A DNA stretch of 18,158 nucleotides, from NCBI GenBank assembly GCA_002342295.1, contig DDPR01000001.1, forward strand, positions 1 to 18,158, written 5' to 3'. Positions 6,721 through 13,949 of the stretch are shown piece by piece. The position numbers were made by a program, and so were the translations under genes. This DNA comes from Burkholderiales bacterium UBA2463. Its GTDB lineage: Bacteria > Pseudomonadota > Gammaproteobacteria > Burkholderiales > Burkholderiaceae_A. Each line of letters opens with the position of its first letter. Position 1 is the stretch's first letter. The notes under the pieces are model-generated. The model searched no databases. It worked only from the letters and a program-made list of their open reading frames with translations, and was not told the origin of the DNA.

Positions 6721-7497
6721 ATGCTCATCGACTCGCACTTTCACGTCTTTAAAGCCGCAGAGATTGACCAGGCTCTCTCGCGGTACACGGTCAACTACGA
6801 CGCCCCTCTCGAGACCTGGCGCTCTCTTGCCGTGCAGCACGGTCTGTCCGCTGGCGTCATCGTTCAGCCAAGCTTTCTGGGCCTCAATAATGACCACATG
6901 CTGCAGGTCATTGCGAGCGCACCTGAAAATCTAAGAGGGATTGCAGTGGTTGCGCCCTCTGCCTCTCTTGAAGCACTAGAGGCACTTCAGGCGCGCGGCG
7001 TTGAGGGTATTCGGCTGAATCTTTCTGGTGAGGCCAGTCCCTCAGAGACTCTCCGAAACCACCTCGCTCTGACTGAATACCTCGCAGCCCTTGGCATGCA
7101 TCTTCAGATTCACCATGACGAGGGGTACCTCAATGAACTGCTGCTCGCCATTCCTGCGGGGGTTGGCGTGGTCATCGATCACTTTGGTCGACCAGAGAGC
7201 CTTGGCGAACTGCGCTCTTGTGAGCGCGCAATTCACAGCCACCAGGGCAATCTCTGGGTCAAGCTGAGCGCGCCCTATAGGAGTGCGAAGCTGAATCATC
7301 GAGACGTATTCCGCTTCTGGCTCGAAGCAATTGGTGAAACGCGCCTGCTCTGGGGGAGTGACTGGCCGCACACGCGTTTTGAGACAGCGACGTCTTACGC
7401 TGAGCAGGTGCAGGCCCTCTACGACCTCACGTCAGACACACAACTCATCGAGCAGATCCTCTCAAACAATCCGAAGACTCTTTATTGGCGGGGTTAA
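6721..7497 (+). CDS. amidohydrolase 2 family metal-dependent hydrolase, 2-pyrone-4,6-dicarboxylate lactonase-like
   Basis: This 258-aa TIM-barrel hydrolase is of the Amidohydro_2 superfamily. It shows an N-terminal IDSHFHVF with His6 and His8, His154 in VVIDHFGRP, and Asp214 in LLWGSDWPHTRFE, the pattern of LigI-type lactonases and related TIM-barrel hydrolases and lactonases. The protein is slightly short for LigI (about 290 aa), so the substrate is likely a lactone or a related cyclic or acyl-bound carboxylate, but this is not certain. The start at 6721 begins with the conserved strand, leaving no room for a later start; a GTG at 6714 is not in frame. No convincing ribosome site precedes it. 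It is divergent from a Bug receptor and is followed 170 bp later by the aldolase operon on the same strand. Confidence 0.85.
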   Translation: MLIDSHFHVFKAAEIDQALSRYTVNYDAPLETWRSLAVQHGLSAGVIVQPSFLGLNNDHMLQVIASAPENLRGIAVVAPSASLEALEALQARGVEGIRLNLSGEASPSETLRNHLALTEYLAALGMHLQIHHDEGYLNELLLAIPAGVGVVIDHFGRPESLGELRSCERAIHSHQGNLWVKLSAPYRSAKLNHRDVFRFWLEAIGETRLLWGSDWPHTRFETATSYAEQVQALYDLTSDTQLIEQILSNNPKTLYWRG

Positions 7498-7520
7498 CGG
7501 CTCAATGGTTCGACCTGCCT

Positions 7521-7536
7521 CGAGCCACAGGGCTCG
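7521..7536 (+). terminator. stem-loop after the amidohydrolase gene (no U-tract)
   Basis: CGAGCC (7521-7526) pairs perfectly with GGCTCG (7531-7536) around an ACAG tetraloop, 24 bp past the amidohydrolase stop. No run of T follows, so it is not a canonical intrinsic terminator. It may stabilise the mRNA end or be incidental. Confidence 0.3.
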
Positions 7537-7554
7537 TACGCGAGACCCGCTTCC

Positions 7555-7575
7555 TGATTGAGATATTCTCAATCA
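7555..7575. promoter_or_regulatory. 21-bp palindrome, candidate LysR-type operator
   Basis: TGATTGAGA (7555-7563) and TCTCAATCA (7567-7575) are perfect reverse complements around a TAT centre. Within it T7559 and A7571 form the symmetric T-N11-A signature of LysR-type regulator sites. The centre (7565) lies about 64 bp upstream of the transcription start expected from the promoter at 7594-7622, which is where LysR proteins normally hold their recognition site. The regulator gene at 11316 is in the operon this promoter would drive. Confidence 0.65.
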
Positions 7576-7593
7576 TTAAGTAAAAAACGTCGA

Positions 7594-7622
7594 TTGACTG
7601 CCGTTCTCTCCCTATGAATACT
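7594..7622 (+). promoter_or_regulatory. candidate sigma70 promoter of the aldolase operon
   Basis: TTGACT (7594-7599) and AATACT (7617-7622) are 17 bp apart, matching consensus at five and four of six positions. Transcription would begin near 7629, about 39 nt before the TTG start of the first gene. The palindrome upstream fits activation or autoregulation by a LysR protein. Confidence 0.5.
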
Positions 7623-7667
7623 TGAAATACGTGAAGTTTAGTCAACCGAAAGAAAAAGGATTCGACG

Positions 7668-8348
7668 TTGAACGACAAAACCAGAGTGTTGACCAGTCAG
7701 TACCTCAATGTCTCCGTTCCCAACGTTTCAGACGCCCTCGATCGATTGGGCCTCGTTGGCTCTACAGAGAACATCTTGCCGATCTACCCTTGCGCCAAAA
7801 TCGCAGGCCCCGCGGCCACCCTTAAGTACGTTCCGTTTGGTGCCGCTGAGGAATCAACGGTGCTTGGCACGCTCAAGGCTATCGTGCACGGCGGCCCCGG
7901 ATCTGTTCTTGTGGTCGACGCATCCGACAATCCCCATGTGAACTCTCTGGGCGGCGTTGCGGGTGCCACAGCAAAGCATAACGGCCTTATGGGCTGCGTC
8001 ACCGATGGTGTTGTTCGAGACGTAGACGAATACAAGGTATACGGCTTGCCGGTCTATGCACGCGGCATTTCACAACAATCGGTGCGAGGGCGGTCATCGT
8101 GTGCTGGCTATGGAATACCCGTGAAATTGAGTGGCATCACGGTTCGGCCAGGAGATTTCATTCTGGCCGATGAGAATGGGACCATCGTCATTCCACATGA
8201 GCACGCTCAAGAGGTACTTGAGTTCGCGCAGAAGGTGAAGGCGACCGAGGAGAAGGTTATTGCCCAAATCAGGGCCGGTGCCGACCCGGTCGAAGCGCAC
8301 GTCCAAGTCAACTACGACAATATGCTCAAAAAGAATCAGGCCGAATGA
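7668..8348 (+). CDS. RraA-like / HMG-CHA aldolase family protein
   Basis: This 226-aa protein is of the RraA-like fold, which includes 4-hydroxy-4-methyl-2-oxoglutarate / 4-carboxy-4-hydroxy-2-oxoadipate aldolases (ProA/LigK). The signature is the run from Gly95 through AGATAKHNGLMGCVTDG to Arg117-Asp118, the conserved residues for substrate and divalent-metal binding in the true aldolases. SVPNVSDALDRLG near the N-terminus and the YGIPVKLSGITVRPGDFILADENGTIVIP stretch are standard for the family. Such enzymes cleave hydroxy-oxo-dicarboxylates to pyruvate plus pyruvate or oxaloacetate, and may decarboxylate oxaloacetate. The start is TTG, backed by AAGGA 7-8 nt upstream and matching the usual family length. 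The stop overlaps the next ATG (ATGA). First gene of the operon. Confidence 0.87.
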   Translation: MNDKTRVLTSQYLNVSVPNVSDALDRLGLVGSTENILPIYPCAKIAGPAATLKYVPFGAAEESTVLGTLKAIVHGGPGSVLVVDASDNPHVNSLGGVAGATAKHNGLMGCVTDGVVRDVDEYKVYGLPVYARGISQQSVRGRSSCAGYGIPVKLSGITVRPGDFILADENGTIVIPHEHAQEVLEFAQKVKATEEKVIAQIRAGADPVEAHVQVNYDNMLKKNQAE

Positions 8349-9187
8349 GCAACCTGAGTGCCCGTAACTGTCGGGCCTCCCTGTTTTGGGGCGCCTTGCG
8401 GCTTTCGGATTTTCAGTCTCTCGGGCACACGGATGCCGATATTTTTTGCATCGATCTAGAGGATGCGGTCCCGCCATCAGAGAAGGATAAAGGCAGAGCT
8501 GCTCTCAAGACGTTTCTTCAGTCTCATACCCCGTCGCCCAATACTCGATACATTGTTCGCGTCAATGAATGCCAGACACGAGATGGCGACCTCGACCTGG
8601 AACTCTTGATTGGGGAGTCCGGCTTTGTCTCCCACCTCCTCATTCCGAAGCTCGAATCGGTCTCCGCCCTCGAAAAGGTGAGCGAGCTGCTCGATCGGAA
8701 GGGCTCCGATCTGGGCCTGCTTGGAATCATTGAGACCCCCCTGGGTCTGGAGATTGCCAGCGCTCTGGCGGCGAGTCGTTCACGTCTGAAGGGCTTTTAC
8801 TTTGGCGGGTTTGATTTATCCAACTCTCTGGGCTGCGAGATGGACTGGAATGCACTGTCTTACGCTCGATCGCGAGTGGTTCATGCCGCAGCCCTTGGTG
8901 AACTCCTGGTGATCGATTCGCCTCCACCGTTTGTGGACGAAACCCCTGAGAAAGTGGACCTCATCAAATACTGCCGCACCTCAAAAAGTTTCGGGATGAT
9001 GGGCATGGTGACCAAGCATGTCAGCCAGATATCAAGCATTCAGTCGGTTTTCTCGCCCAGTGAGAAAGAGATTGAGAGGGCGAGAAAAATTCTCGATATG
9101 TATTTATCAGATCCCAGTCAGCCCATTGTGTTTGAAGGAAAACTGATTGAGCGTCCAACCATCAAGAAGTTGCAGAGGCTCATCTAA
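8345..9187 (+). CDS. HpcH/HpaI aldolase / citrate lyase beta-like (CitE-like) lyase
   Basis: This 280-aa TIM-barrel lyase is of the CitE/HpcH superfamily. It has Arg10 near the start, IDLEDAVPPSEKDKGR (residues 36-51), Arg72 in VRVN, IPKLES at 100-105, Glu130 in IIETPLGL and Asp157 in FGGFDLSN, the usual metal- and carboxylate-binding set. FGMMGMVTKHVSQI and VFSPSEKEIERARKIL complete the CitE-like C-terminus. Family members cleave or form C-C bonds with (acyl-CoA-linked) hydroxy-acids such as citramalyl-CoA or malyl-CoA, giving acetyl-CoA- or pyruvate/glyoxylate-type products; stand-alone members have varied substrates. No CoA ligase or transferase lies nearby, so a CoA-free substrate is possible. 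Translation is coupled to the upstream aldolase (ATGA), and the next gene begins 2 bp after the stop. Confidence 0.85.
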   Translation: MSNLSARNCRASLFWGALRLSDFQSLGHTDADIFCIDLEDAVPPSEKDKGRAALKTFLQSHTPSPNTRYIVRVNECQTRDGDLDLELLIGESGFVSHLLIPKLESVSALEKVSELLDRKGSDLGLLGIIETPLGLEIASALAASRSRLKGFYFGGFDLSNSLGCEMDWNALSYARSRVVHAAALGELLVIDSPPPFVDETPEKVDLIKYCRTSKSFGMMGMVTKHVSQISSIQSVFSPSEKEIERARKILDMYLSDPSQPIVFEGKLIERPTIKKLQRLI

Positions 9188-9189
9188 AC

Positions 9190-10317
9190 ATGGCCACCAT
9201 CAACTATCTCACGCGCATTGAGTTCGATTTCGGGTCGAGCCAGATGCTCCCGCAGTTAACCAGGGAACTCGGCATTCAAAGACCTCTCGTAGTCACAGAT
9301 GCGTTCTTGTGGCAATCGGACATGATGAAAGGCCTCATCTCGCTCATCGCGAATCTCAGGCCCATCGTGTTCTTCGAGACTCCAGAGAACCCCACTGAGG
9401 CCGCACTCGAGCAGGCGGTCAAGGCCTATGAAGAGAATGGCTGCGATGGAGTTATCGCTGTGGGGGGTGGCTCCCCAATCGATCTGGCAAAGGGCGTTGC
9501 CCTCTTGGCCACCCACGAGGGCCCCCTCTCACAGTACGCATTAATCCTTGGAGGGCTCAATCGAATCACCGCAAAAGTCGCACCCCTCATTGCGATTCCG
9601 ACAACTGCTGGTACCGGCAGTGAGGTGGGCAGAGGTGCCCTGATCACGCTTCACGATGGACGAAAACTGGGTTTTATCAGCCCCCACTTAATCCCCCGGG
9701 TGGCCGTATGTGACCCCCTGCTTACCCTCACCCTGCCCCCGAGGCTCACAGCCGCAACGGGCATGGATGCACTGACTCACTGCATCGAGACCTTCTTGTC
9801 ACCACGCGTAAATCCACCAGCCGATGCCATCGCGCTTGATGGGGCTAAGCGCGCCACGAAGTGGCTCGAGTGCGCCTTCCAAGAGGGTGGCCATCGTGAG
9901 GCTCGATGGAACATGATGATGGCCTCCTTACAAGGCGGGCTGACTTTCCAAAAAGGCCTGGGCGCAGTGCATTCCATGTCCCACCCACTCGGCGGGTTAC
10001 GGGGCGTCACGCTTCATCACGGAACACTCAATGCCTTGATTCTGCCTGCTGTACTCCAATTTAATCGGCCGGCTTGCAAGGACAAACTCGAGGTTATCGA
10101 GCAGGCCATTGGCCTAAAACAGGGGGAAGCGCTCGAGGATTTTATTACTGACTTGAATCAACGCCTGGGCCTTCCCAAGACCTTAAGTTCAATCGGGGTT
10201 GGCAGAGATGTGCTTGCTCAATTGGTCGAGGGCGCCATGAATGACCACTCAACCGCCACCAATCCTCGTCCCTTAGAAAGAGGAGATTTCATTCATTTGT
10301 TCGAACAAGTCTTTTAA
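9190..10317 (+). CDS. iron-containing (group III) alcohol dehydrogenase
   Basis: This 375-aa NAD(P)-dependent dehydrogenase is of the Fe-ADH family. The Rossmann part has GGGSPIDLAKG (residues 92-102) and IPTTAGTGSEVGRGALI (136-152). Metal ligands are present: Asp193 and His197 in GMDALTHCIE, His261 in GAVHSMSHPLGG (with catalytic-loop His265) and His277 in LHHGTLNA, so the enzyme should bind Fe2+ or another divalent metal. It lacks the N-terminal extension of bifunctional AdhE. Relatives reduce or oxidise small hydroxy-acids, aldehydes or alcohols (for example lactaldehyde or 4-hydroxybutyrate). In this operon it may act on a hydroxy-acid or the aldehyde released by one of the lyases. It starts 2 bp after the lyase stop; the Bug gene follows within 18 bp. 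Confidence 0.92.
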   Translation: MATINYLTRIEFDFGSSQMLPQLTRELGIQRPLVVTDAFLWQSDMMKGLISLIANLRPIVFFETPENPTEAALEQAVKAYEENGCDGVIAVGGGSPIDLAKGVALLATHEGPLSQYALILGGLNRITAKVAPLIAIPTTAGTGSEVGRGALITLHDGRKLGFISPHLIPRVAVCDPLLTLTLPPRLTAATGMDALTHCIETFLSPRVNPPADAIALDGAKRATKWLECAFQEGGHREARWNMMMASLQGGLTFQKGLGAVHSMSHPLGGLRGVTLHHGTLNALILPAVLQFNRPACKDKLEVIEQAIGLKQGEALEDFITDLNQRLGLPKTLSSIGVGRDVLAQLVEGAMNDHSTATNPRPLERGDFIHLFEQVF

Positions 10318-10335
10318 CCAACAGAGGGTGTGAAC

Positions 10336-11298
10336 ATGAAAAAATCATTTTTCTTTCTTCTGGCAATTTCTTTGTTTGCCGGCCCGCAAGCACAGAGTGC
10401 CGCCTACCCAGATCGTCAGATCAAGATCGTTTCGCCATTTGCCACAGGGGGCATTGCTGACACCTTCTCCAGAGTCATCGCACAAGGTCTGAGTGAGTCC
10501 TGGGGCCAGACAGTCATCGTTGAGAACAAGACCGGTGGTGGTGGCAACATCGGATCCGACTTCGTGGCCAAAGCGCCCGCCGATGGTTACACGCTCGTAA
10601 TGGGAAACATCGGTAGCCACGCAGTCAATCCCTCGCTCATGAAAAACATGCCCTACGATCCCCTGAAGGATTTTCAGCCCGTAGCGTTCGTGCTGGATGC
10701 TGAAGGCCTGTTGGTGGTCAATCCCGGGGTGACAAGCAAAACGGTCCCCGAATTCATCAGCTTCATTCGGGCAAACCCCGGAAAAATATCTTATGGCTCA
10801 GGCGGGGTCGGCACCACGAGCCACCTTGCAGGCGAGTTATTCAACTTTCTCGCGAAATCTGACATGACTCATATTCCCTACAAGGGGAATGCTCCCGCAA
10901 TCACTGACCTCATTGGCGGGCAAACACAGGTGATGTTCGCGACCATGCCCACCGTTTTGCCCTACGTGAAAACCGGCAAGCTCAAAGCGCTGGCAGTCAT
11001 TGGAAACTCTCGAACATCTGCGTTACCAGAGCTTCCGACCGTGGCACAAACCCTCCCTGGGTTTGAGGTTAGTAATTGGATCGGCATATTCGCGCCCGCA
11101 GGAACGCCCCCCGCGGTGGTTGCCAAACTCAATGTTGAGATCAATCGCATCATGCAGTCGCCCAATGTTATGAAGCGTCTCGAGACTGAGGGCGCCAAAT
11201 TCAAGCCGATGTCTCCTGAGGCCTTTGGCGCGTTTCAGAGGAGCGAGGCTCAGAAATGGGCCAAAACAATCAAAGACGCCGGAATTAAGCCAGAGTAA
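10336..11298 (+). CDS. Bug-family tripartite tricarboxylate transporter receptor (second copy)
   Basis: This 320-aa periplasmic receptor has a signal peptide of about 22 residues (MKKSFFFLLAISLFAGPQAQ). Family motifs are AAYPDRQIKIVSPFATGGIADTF, VENKTGGGGNIGSDFVAKAPADGYTL, NPSLMKNMPYDPLKDF, HIPYKGNAPAITDLIGGQTQVMF and PGFEVSNWIGIFAPAGTPP. It should capture the operon's substrate, a carboxylate or related anion, in the periplasm. I chose ATG 10336: GAGGG lies 7 nt upstream. A GTG two codons earlier (10330) is less well placed. It differs clearly from the Bug protein at 5692-6660, for example ATGGIAD in place of PPGGTAD. No TctAB-type membrane partner is encoded here. It lies inside the operon between the dehydrogenase and the LysR gene. 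Confidence 0.93.
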   Translation: MKKSFFFLLAISLFAGPQAQSAAYPDRQIKIVSPFATGGIADTFSRVIAQGLSESWGQTVIVENKTGGGGNIGSDFVAKAPADGYTLVMGNIGSHAVNPSLMKNMPYDPLKDFQPVAFVLDAEGLLVVNPGVTSKTVPEFISFIRANPGKISYGSGGVGTTSHLAGELFNFLAKSDMTHIPYKGNAPAITDLIGGQTQVMFATMPTVLPYVKTGKLKALAVIGNSRTSALPELPTVAQTLPGFEVSNWIGIFAPAGTPPAVVAKLNVEINRIMQSPNVMKRLETEGAKFKPMSPEAFGAFQRSEAQKWAKTIKDAGIKPE

Positions 11299-11315
11299 AA
11301 GGCCGGCTCAGAGAC

Positions 11316-12215
11316 ATGAACGAATTGCCCCCCCTGAACGCTCTAAAGGCATTCCGTTCGGTCGGCCAGCATGGAAGTATCTCGCGAGCGGCGCTTGAGC
11401 TCTGTGTCACCCCGGGGGCTATCTCCAAACAGATCCAACAGCTCGAGAGCTTCCTGGACGTTTCCCTTTTCGTTAGACGCCATCGTGAACTCGCTCTGAC
11501 TGAAAAGGGAGAGCGCTACTTAGCAGCCATCTCGCAGGCGTTCTCTGAAATTAAGTTTGCAACGGAAAGAGTGAGGGGATCGCCCAAAAGCAACCTACTA
11601 AGAATTCGTTCTTACACCACCTTTTCAATCCGGTGGCTCATCCCTCACTCCACGCAATTTCTGTCTGCGAATCCGGAAATCTCGCTAGACCTCACCACCT
11701 CGCAAGACCCGGTGGACTTCAGTCGAGACAACATCGATTGCGCGATTCGCCTCGGACGGGGTGACTGGCCAGGTGTGAGCGCAACCAGGCTCATCGATAA
11801 CATCATTCTGCCGGTGTGCAGCCCAGCATATCTAATAAATAAAGGGATCAAAACACCGAAGGATTTGCTGTCTTGCTCTCTATTGCACATTAAGAGGCGC
11901 CCCGAGGATTGGGGACTCTGGTTTGCCTCTTGTGGATTTCCTGACCAACCAATCCCCCGGGGGATGGTGTGCGAGAACTCCGAGATCGCCTATTCCGCAG
12001 CGAAGGAGGGGCTCGGGATCGCAATTGCCCAATACTTCTTGGTCAGAGACGACATTGAGTCAGGAAGGCTGGTTCGGCCCCTCATGCACACCTATGACTG
12101 CGGGGAGTACACCTACTACCTTATTACGCCCTCTGGCGCCCAACAGCGCGCCCACTCTCAAAAGTTTAAAGAGTGGATTCTCGAGCACATCAAGGGCTCC
12201 AAAGACAGGCCCTAA
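11316..12215 (+). CDS. LysR-family transcriptional regulator, GcvA-like
   Basis: This 299-aa regulator has the N-terminal winged HTH of the GcvA subgroup (LPPLNALKAFRSVGQHGSIS, then SRAALELCVTPGAISKQIQQLE, then LFVRRHRELALTEKGERYL, about residues 4-70). A C-terminal effector domain of the PBP-like type follows from about residue 90 (LRIRSYTTFSIRWLIPH, then VDFSRDNIDCAIRLGRGDWPG). It should bind a T-N11-A palindrome and respond to a small carboxylate. It begins 17 bp after the Bug stop, with a weak AGAGAC upstream, and is in the same direction as its neighbours instead of divergent, so it is probably autoregulated with the operon. The best target is the palindrome at 7555-7575. The effector is unknown, presumably the substrate or an intermediate. 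Confidence 0.93.
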   Translation: MNELPPLNALKAFRSVGQHGSISRAALELCVTPGAISKQIQQLESFLDVSLFVRRHRELALTEKGERYLAAISQAFSEIKFATERVRGSPKSNLLRIRSYTTFSIRWLIPHSTQFLSANPEISLDLTTSQDPVDFSRDNIDCAIRLGRGDWPGVSATRLIDNIILPVCSPAYLINKGIKTPKDLLSCSLLHIKRRPEDWGLWFASCGFPDQPIPRGMVCENSEIAYSAAKEGLGIAIAQYFLVRDDIESGRLVRPLMHTYDCGEYTYYLITPSGAQQRAHSQKFKEWILEHIKGSKDRP

Positions 12216-12230
12216 CCTGCCGCCAAAAAA

Positions 12231-13793
12231 ATGACACCCCAAGGACACATGATCATCGGGCAGAGCTTTATTCATGGCTCGAGAGAAGCGATTCACGCCG
12301 TAAATCCTGTAACAGGCGAGCGCCTCGGGCCAGCCTATCCCGGCGCCGGCCCTCAAGAAGTTGATCGAGCCTGCGCCCTTGCCGAACAAGCATTCGATGC
12401 ATACCGAGAGACCACGCAGGAGGCGCGCGCCGAGTTTCTAGAGCAAGTATCAGAAAACCTCGCGGATACTCGACTTGAAATCGTAGAGAGAGCGAACTTA
12501 GAAACGGGCCTACCAAACCCCCGTCTTGAGGGTGAACTCACCCGCACCATCAACCAGCTCAGACTCTTTGCGCGCGAGACGAGGTCGGGTCGCTGCATCG
12601 GTGCCACGGTCGAGACCGCATTGCCCGATCGGGCTCCCCTGCCACGACCTGATATTCGTTTGCGATATGTCCCGTTAGGGCCTGCGCTCATCTTCGGGGC
12701 CAGTAATTTTCCACTGGCGTTCTCGGTGGCTGGTGGCGATACCGCCTCTGCCCTCGCAGCGGGCTGCCCAGTGGTGGTGAAGGGCCACTCGGCTCACCCT
12801 GGCACCTCTGAGTTGGTCGGCCTCTGCATTGCAAAAGCGATAAAAACAACTGGCATGCCAGAGGGAACATTCTCTTTGTTGTTTGGCTCAGGTAATGAAA
12901 TTGGCGCTTCGCTGGCGGCCGACCCTCGCATCAAGGCAATTGGATTCACGGGCTCGCGCTCCGGAGGACTCGCGCTCATGAACATTGCGGCCGCGCGAGC
13001 CGAGCCCATTCCGGTTTACGCAGAAATGAGTAGCGTCAACCCCGTCTATCTTCTTCCAGAGGCACTGAAGGGCCGGGCTGACTCCATTGCAGCGGGTCTC
13101 TCAAACTCCATGCTGATGGGATCTGGGCAGTTTTGCACCAACCCGGGGCTTCTCATCGCTCGGGCGGATGCAAACCTCGCCTCTTTTTCGACGACGTTGG
13201 CCGACCTCGTCGCGGCTGCGCAGCCCTCCACGATGTTGACATCAGACATCTATCAGGCGTTTGAATCTGGGGTCGCCAGGCTCTTGAAGAATCCGCACGT
13301 AGAGCTATTGGCAAAGGCGGGGGACAAGAGCGGCCCAAACCAATGTCGCGCCCATTTGTTCGCAACCACTGCGCAGTCGTTCTTAGCAGACCCCTCTCTG
13401 CATGATGAGATCTTCGGCTCTTGCTCCTTGATCATTCGTTGCAAAACCAACGAAGAAATGCTCGAACTCACCGCTGCGCTTGATGGCCAGCTCACGGCCA
13501 CCGTCATGATGGATCAAGACGACGACTCTTCATTCGTGAGGAGACTTCTCAAAGTCCTTGAGCGCAAGGTCGGCCGGATCCTCTTTAATGGATACCCAAC
13601 GGGGGTAGAGGTTGGTCATGCCATGGTCCACGGCGGACCCTTTCCCGCGACCTCGAACAGCAGGACCACTTCGGTTGGCACTGAAGCACTCTGGCGCTTT
13701 CTTCGGCCTGTCTGCTATCAGAACTTTCCGCACGACTTGCTACCCGAGTCGCTCAAGGACGGGAGTTCGACGCCACAGCGCGTTACTTTTTAG
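12231..13793 (+). CDS. alpha-ketoglutaric semialdehyde (2,5-dioxovalerate) dehydrogenase
   Basis: This 520-aa aldehyde dehydrogenase is of the KGSADH group that oxidises 2,5-dioxopentanoate to 2-oxoglutarate with NAD(P)+. It shows the group's distinctive stretches: EVDRACALAEQAFDAYR, ETGLPNPRLEGELTRT, ALPDRAPLPRPDIRLR, FGASNFPLAFSVAGGD (Asn159) and PVVVKGHSAHPGTSE (Lys184). Catalytic Glu265 is in AEMSSVNP and catalytic Cys302 in GQFCTNPG. This enzyme normally ends pathways for pentoses, hexarates or hydroxyproline, so a five-carbon dialdehyde-type intermediate, or a related semialdehyde, is expected here. The usual partner dehydratase (KDG-aldolase/DHDPS-like) is absent from this window. The start is ATG 12231, 15 bp after the LysR stop; an ATG at 12249 has a better ribosome site but loses conserved residues. 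Last gene of the operon. Confidence 0.9.
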   Translation: MTPQGHMIIGQSFIHGSREAIHAVNPVTGERLGPAYPGAGPQEVDRACALAEQAFDAYRETTQEARAEFLEQVSENLADTRLEIVERANLETGLPNPRLEGELTRTINQLRLFARETRSGRCIGATVETALPDRAPLPRPDIRLRYVPLGPALIFGASNFPLAFSVAGGDTASALAAGCPVVVKGHSAHPGTSELVGLCIAKAIKTTGMPEGTFSLLFGSGNEIGASLAADPRIKAIGFTGSRSGGLALMNIAAARAEPIPVYAEMSSVNPVYLLPEALKGRADSIAAGLSNSMLMGSGQFCTNPGLLIARADANLASFSTTLADLVAAAQPSTMLTSDIYQAFESGVARLLKNPHVELLAKAGDKSGPNQCRAHLFATTAQSFLADPSLHDEIFGSCSLIIRCKTNEEMLELTAALDGQLTATVMMDQDDDSSFVRRLLKVLERKVGRILFNGYPTGVEVGHAMVHGGPFPATSNSRTTSVGTEALWRFLRPVCYQNFPHDLLPESLKDGSSTPQRVTF

Positions 13794-13850
13794 ATTCCTC
13801 ACGACAGGTGGCCGTCTTGAGAAAACCAGATCACCCCGCCCTCGCCCATC

Positions 13851-13949
13851 ATGACGCTCGACCCGCTTGGTAAGTACATTGTTCTTCCGGGTCTGCAAGC
13901 CGACCCCGTCGGCTCGAAATCCCCCAACAACCTCTCGTTCACAGATTAA
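13851..13949 (+). CDS. possible 32-aa small protein
   Basis: ATG to TAA encodes MTLDPLGKYIVLPGLQADP and 13 more residues. The composition is protein-like, but there is no good ribosome site (CCCATC before the ATG) and nothing I can recognise. The frame contains the GC-rich stem-loop. It may be a remnant of a longer gene or chance. Confidence 0.15.
   Translation: MTLDPLGKYIVLPGLQADPVGSKSPNNLSFTD
13898..13914. repeat. 7-bp perfect stem-loop AGCCGAC-CCC-GTCGGCT
   Basis: A GC-rich hairpin with a 3-nt loop lies 105 bp past the KGSADH stop. There is no U-tract on either strand, so a classical intrinsic terminator is not supported. It could still block readthrough or be part of a structured RNA. 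Confidence 0.4.

Noticed and set aside
7556..7574. 19-bp core of the palindrome as a Fur box
   Set aside because: It has the right length and symmetry but only partial match to GATAATGATAATCATTATC, and the T-N11-A geometry with a LysR gene in the operon explains it better.
13890..13930. Sequence resembling a tRNA T-arm (GGCTCGAAATCCCCC) as a tRNA remnant or att site
   Set aside because: The TTCGAAT consensus and a foldable acceptor or anticodon arm are missing; the stretch is explained by the AGCCGAC hairpin.
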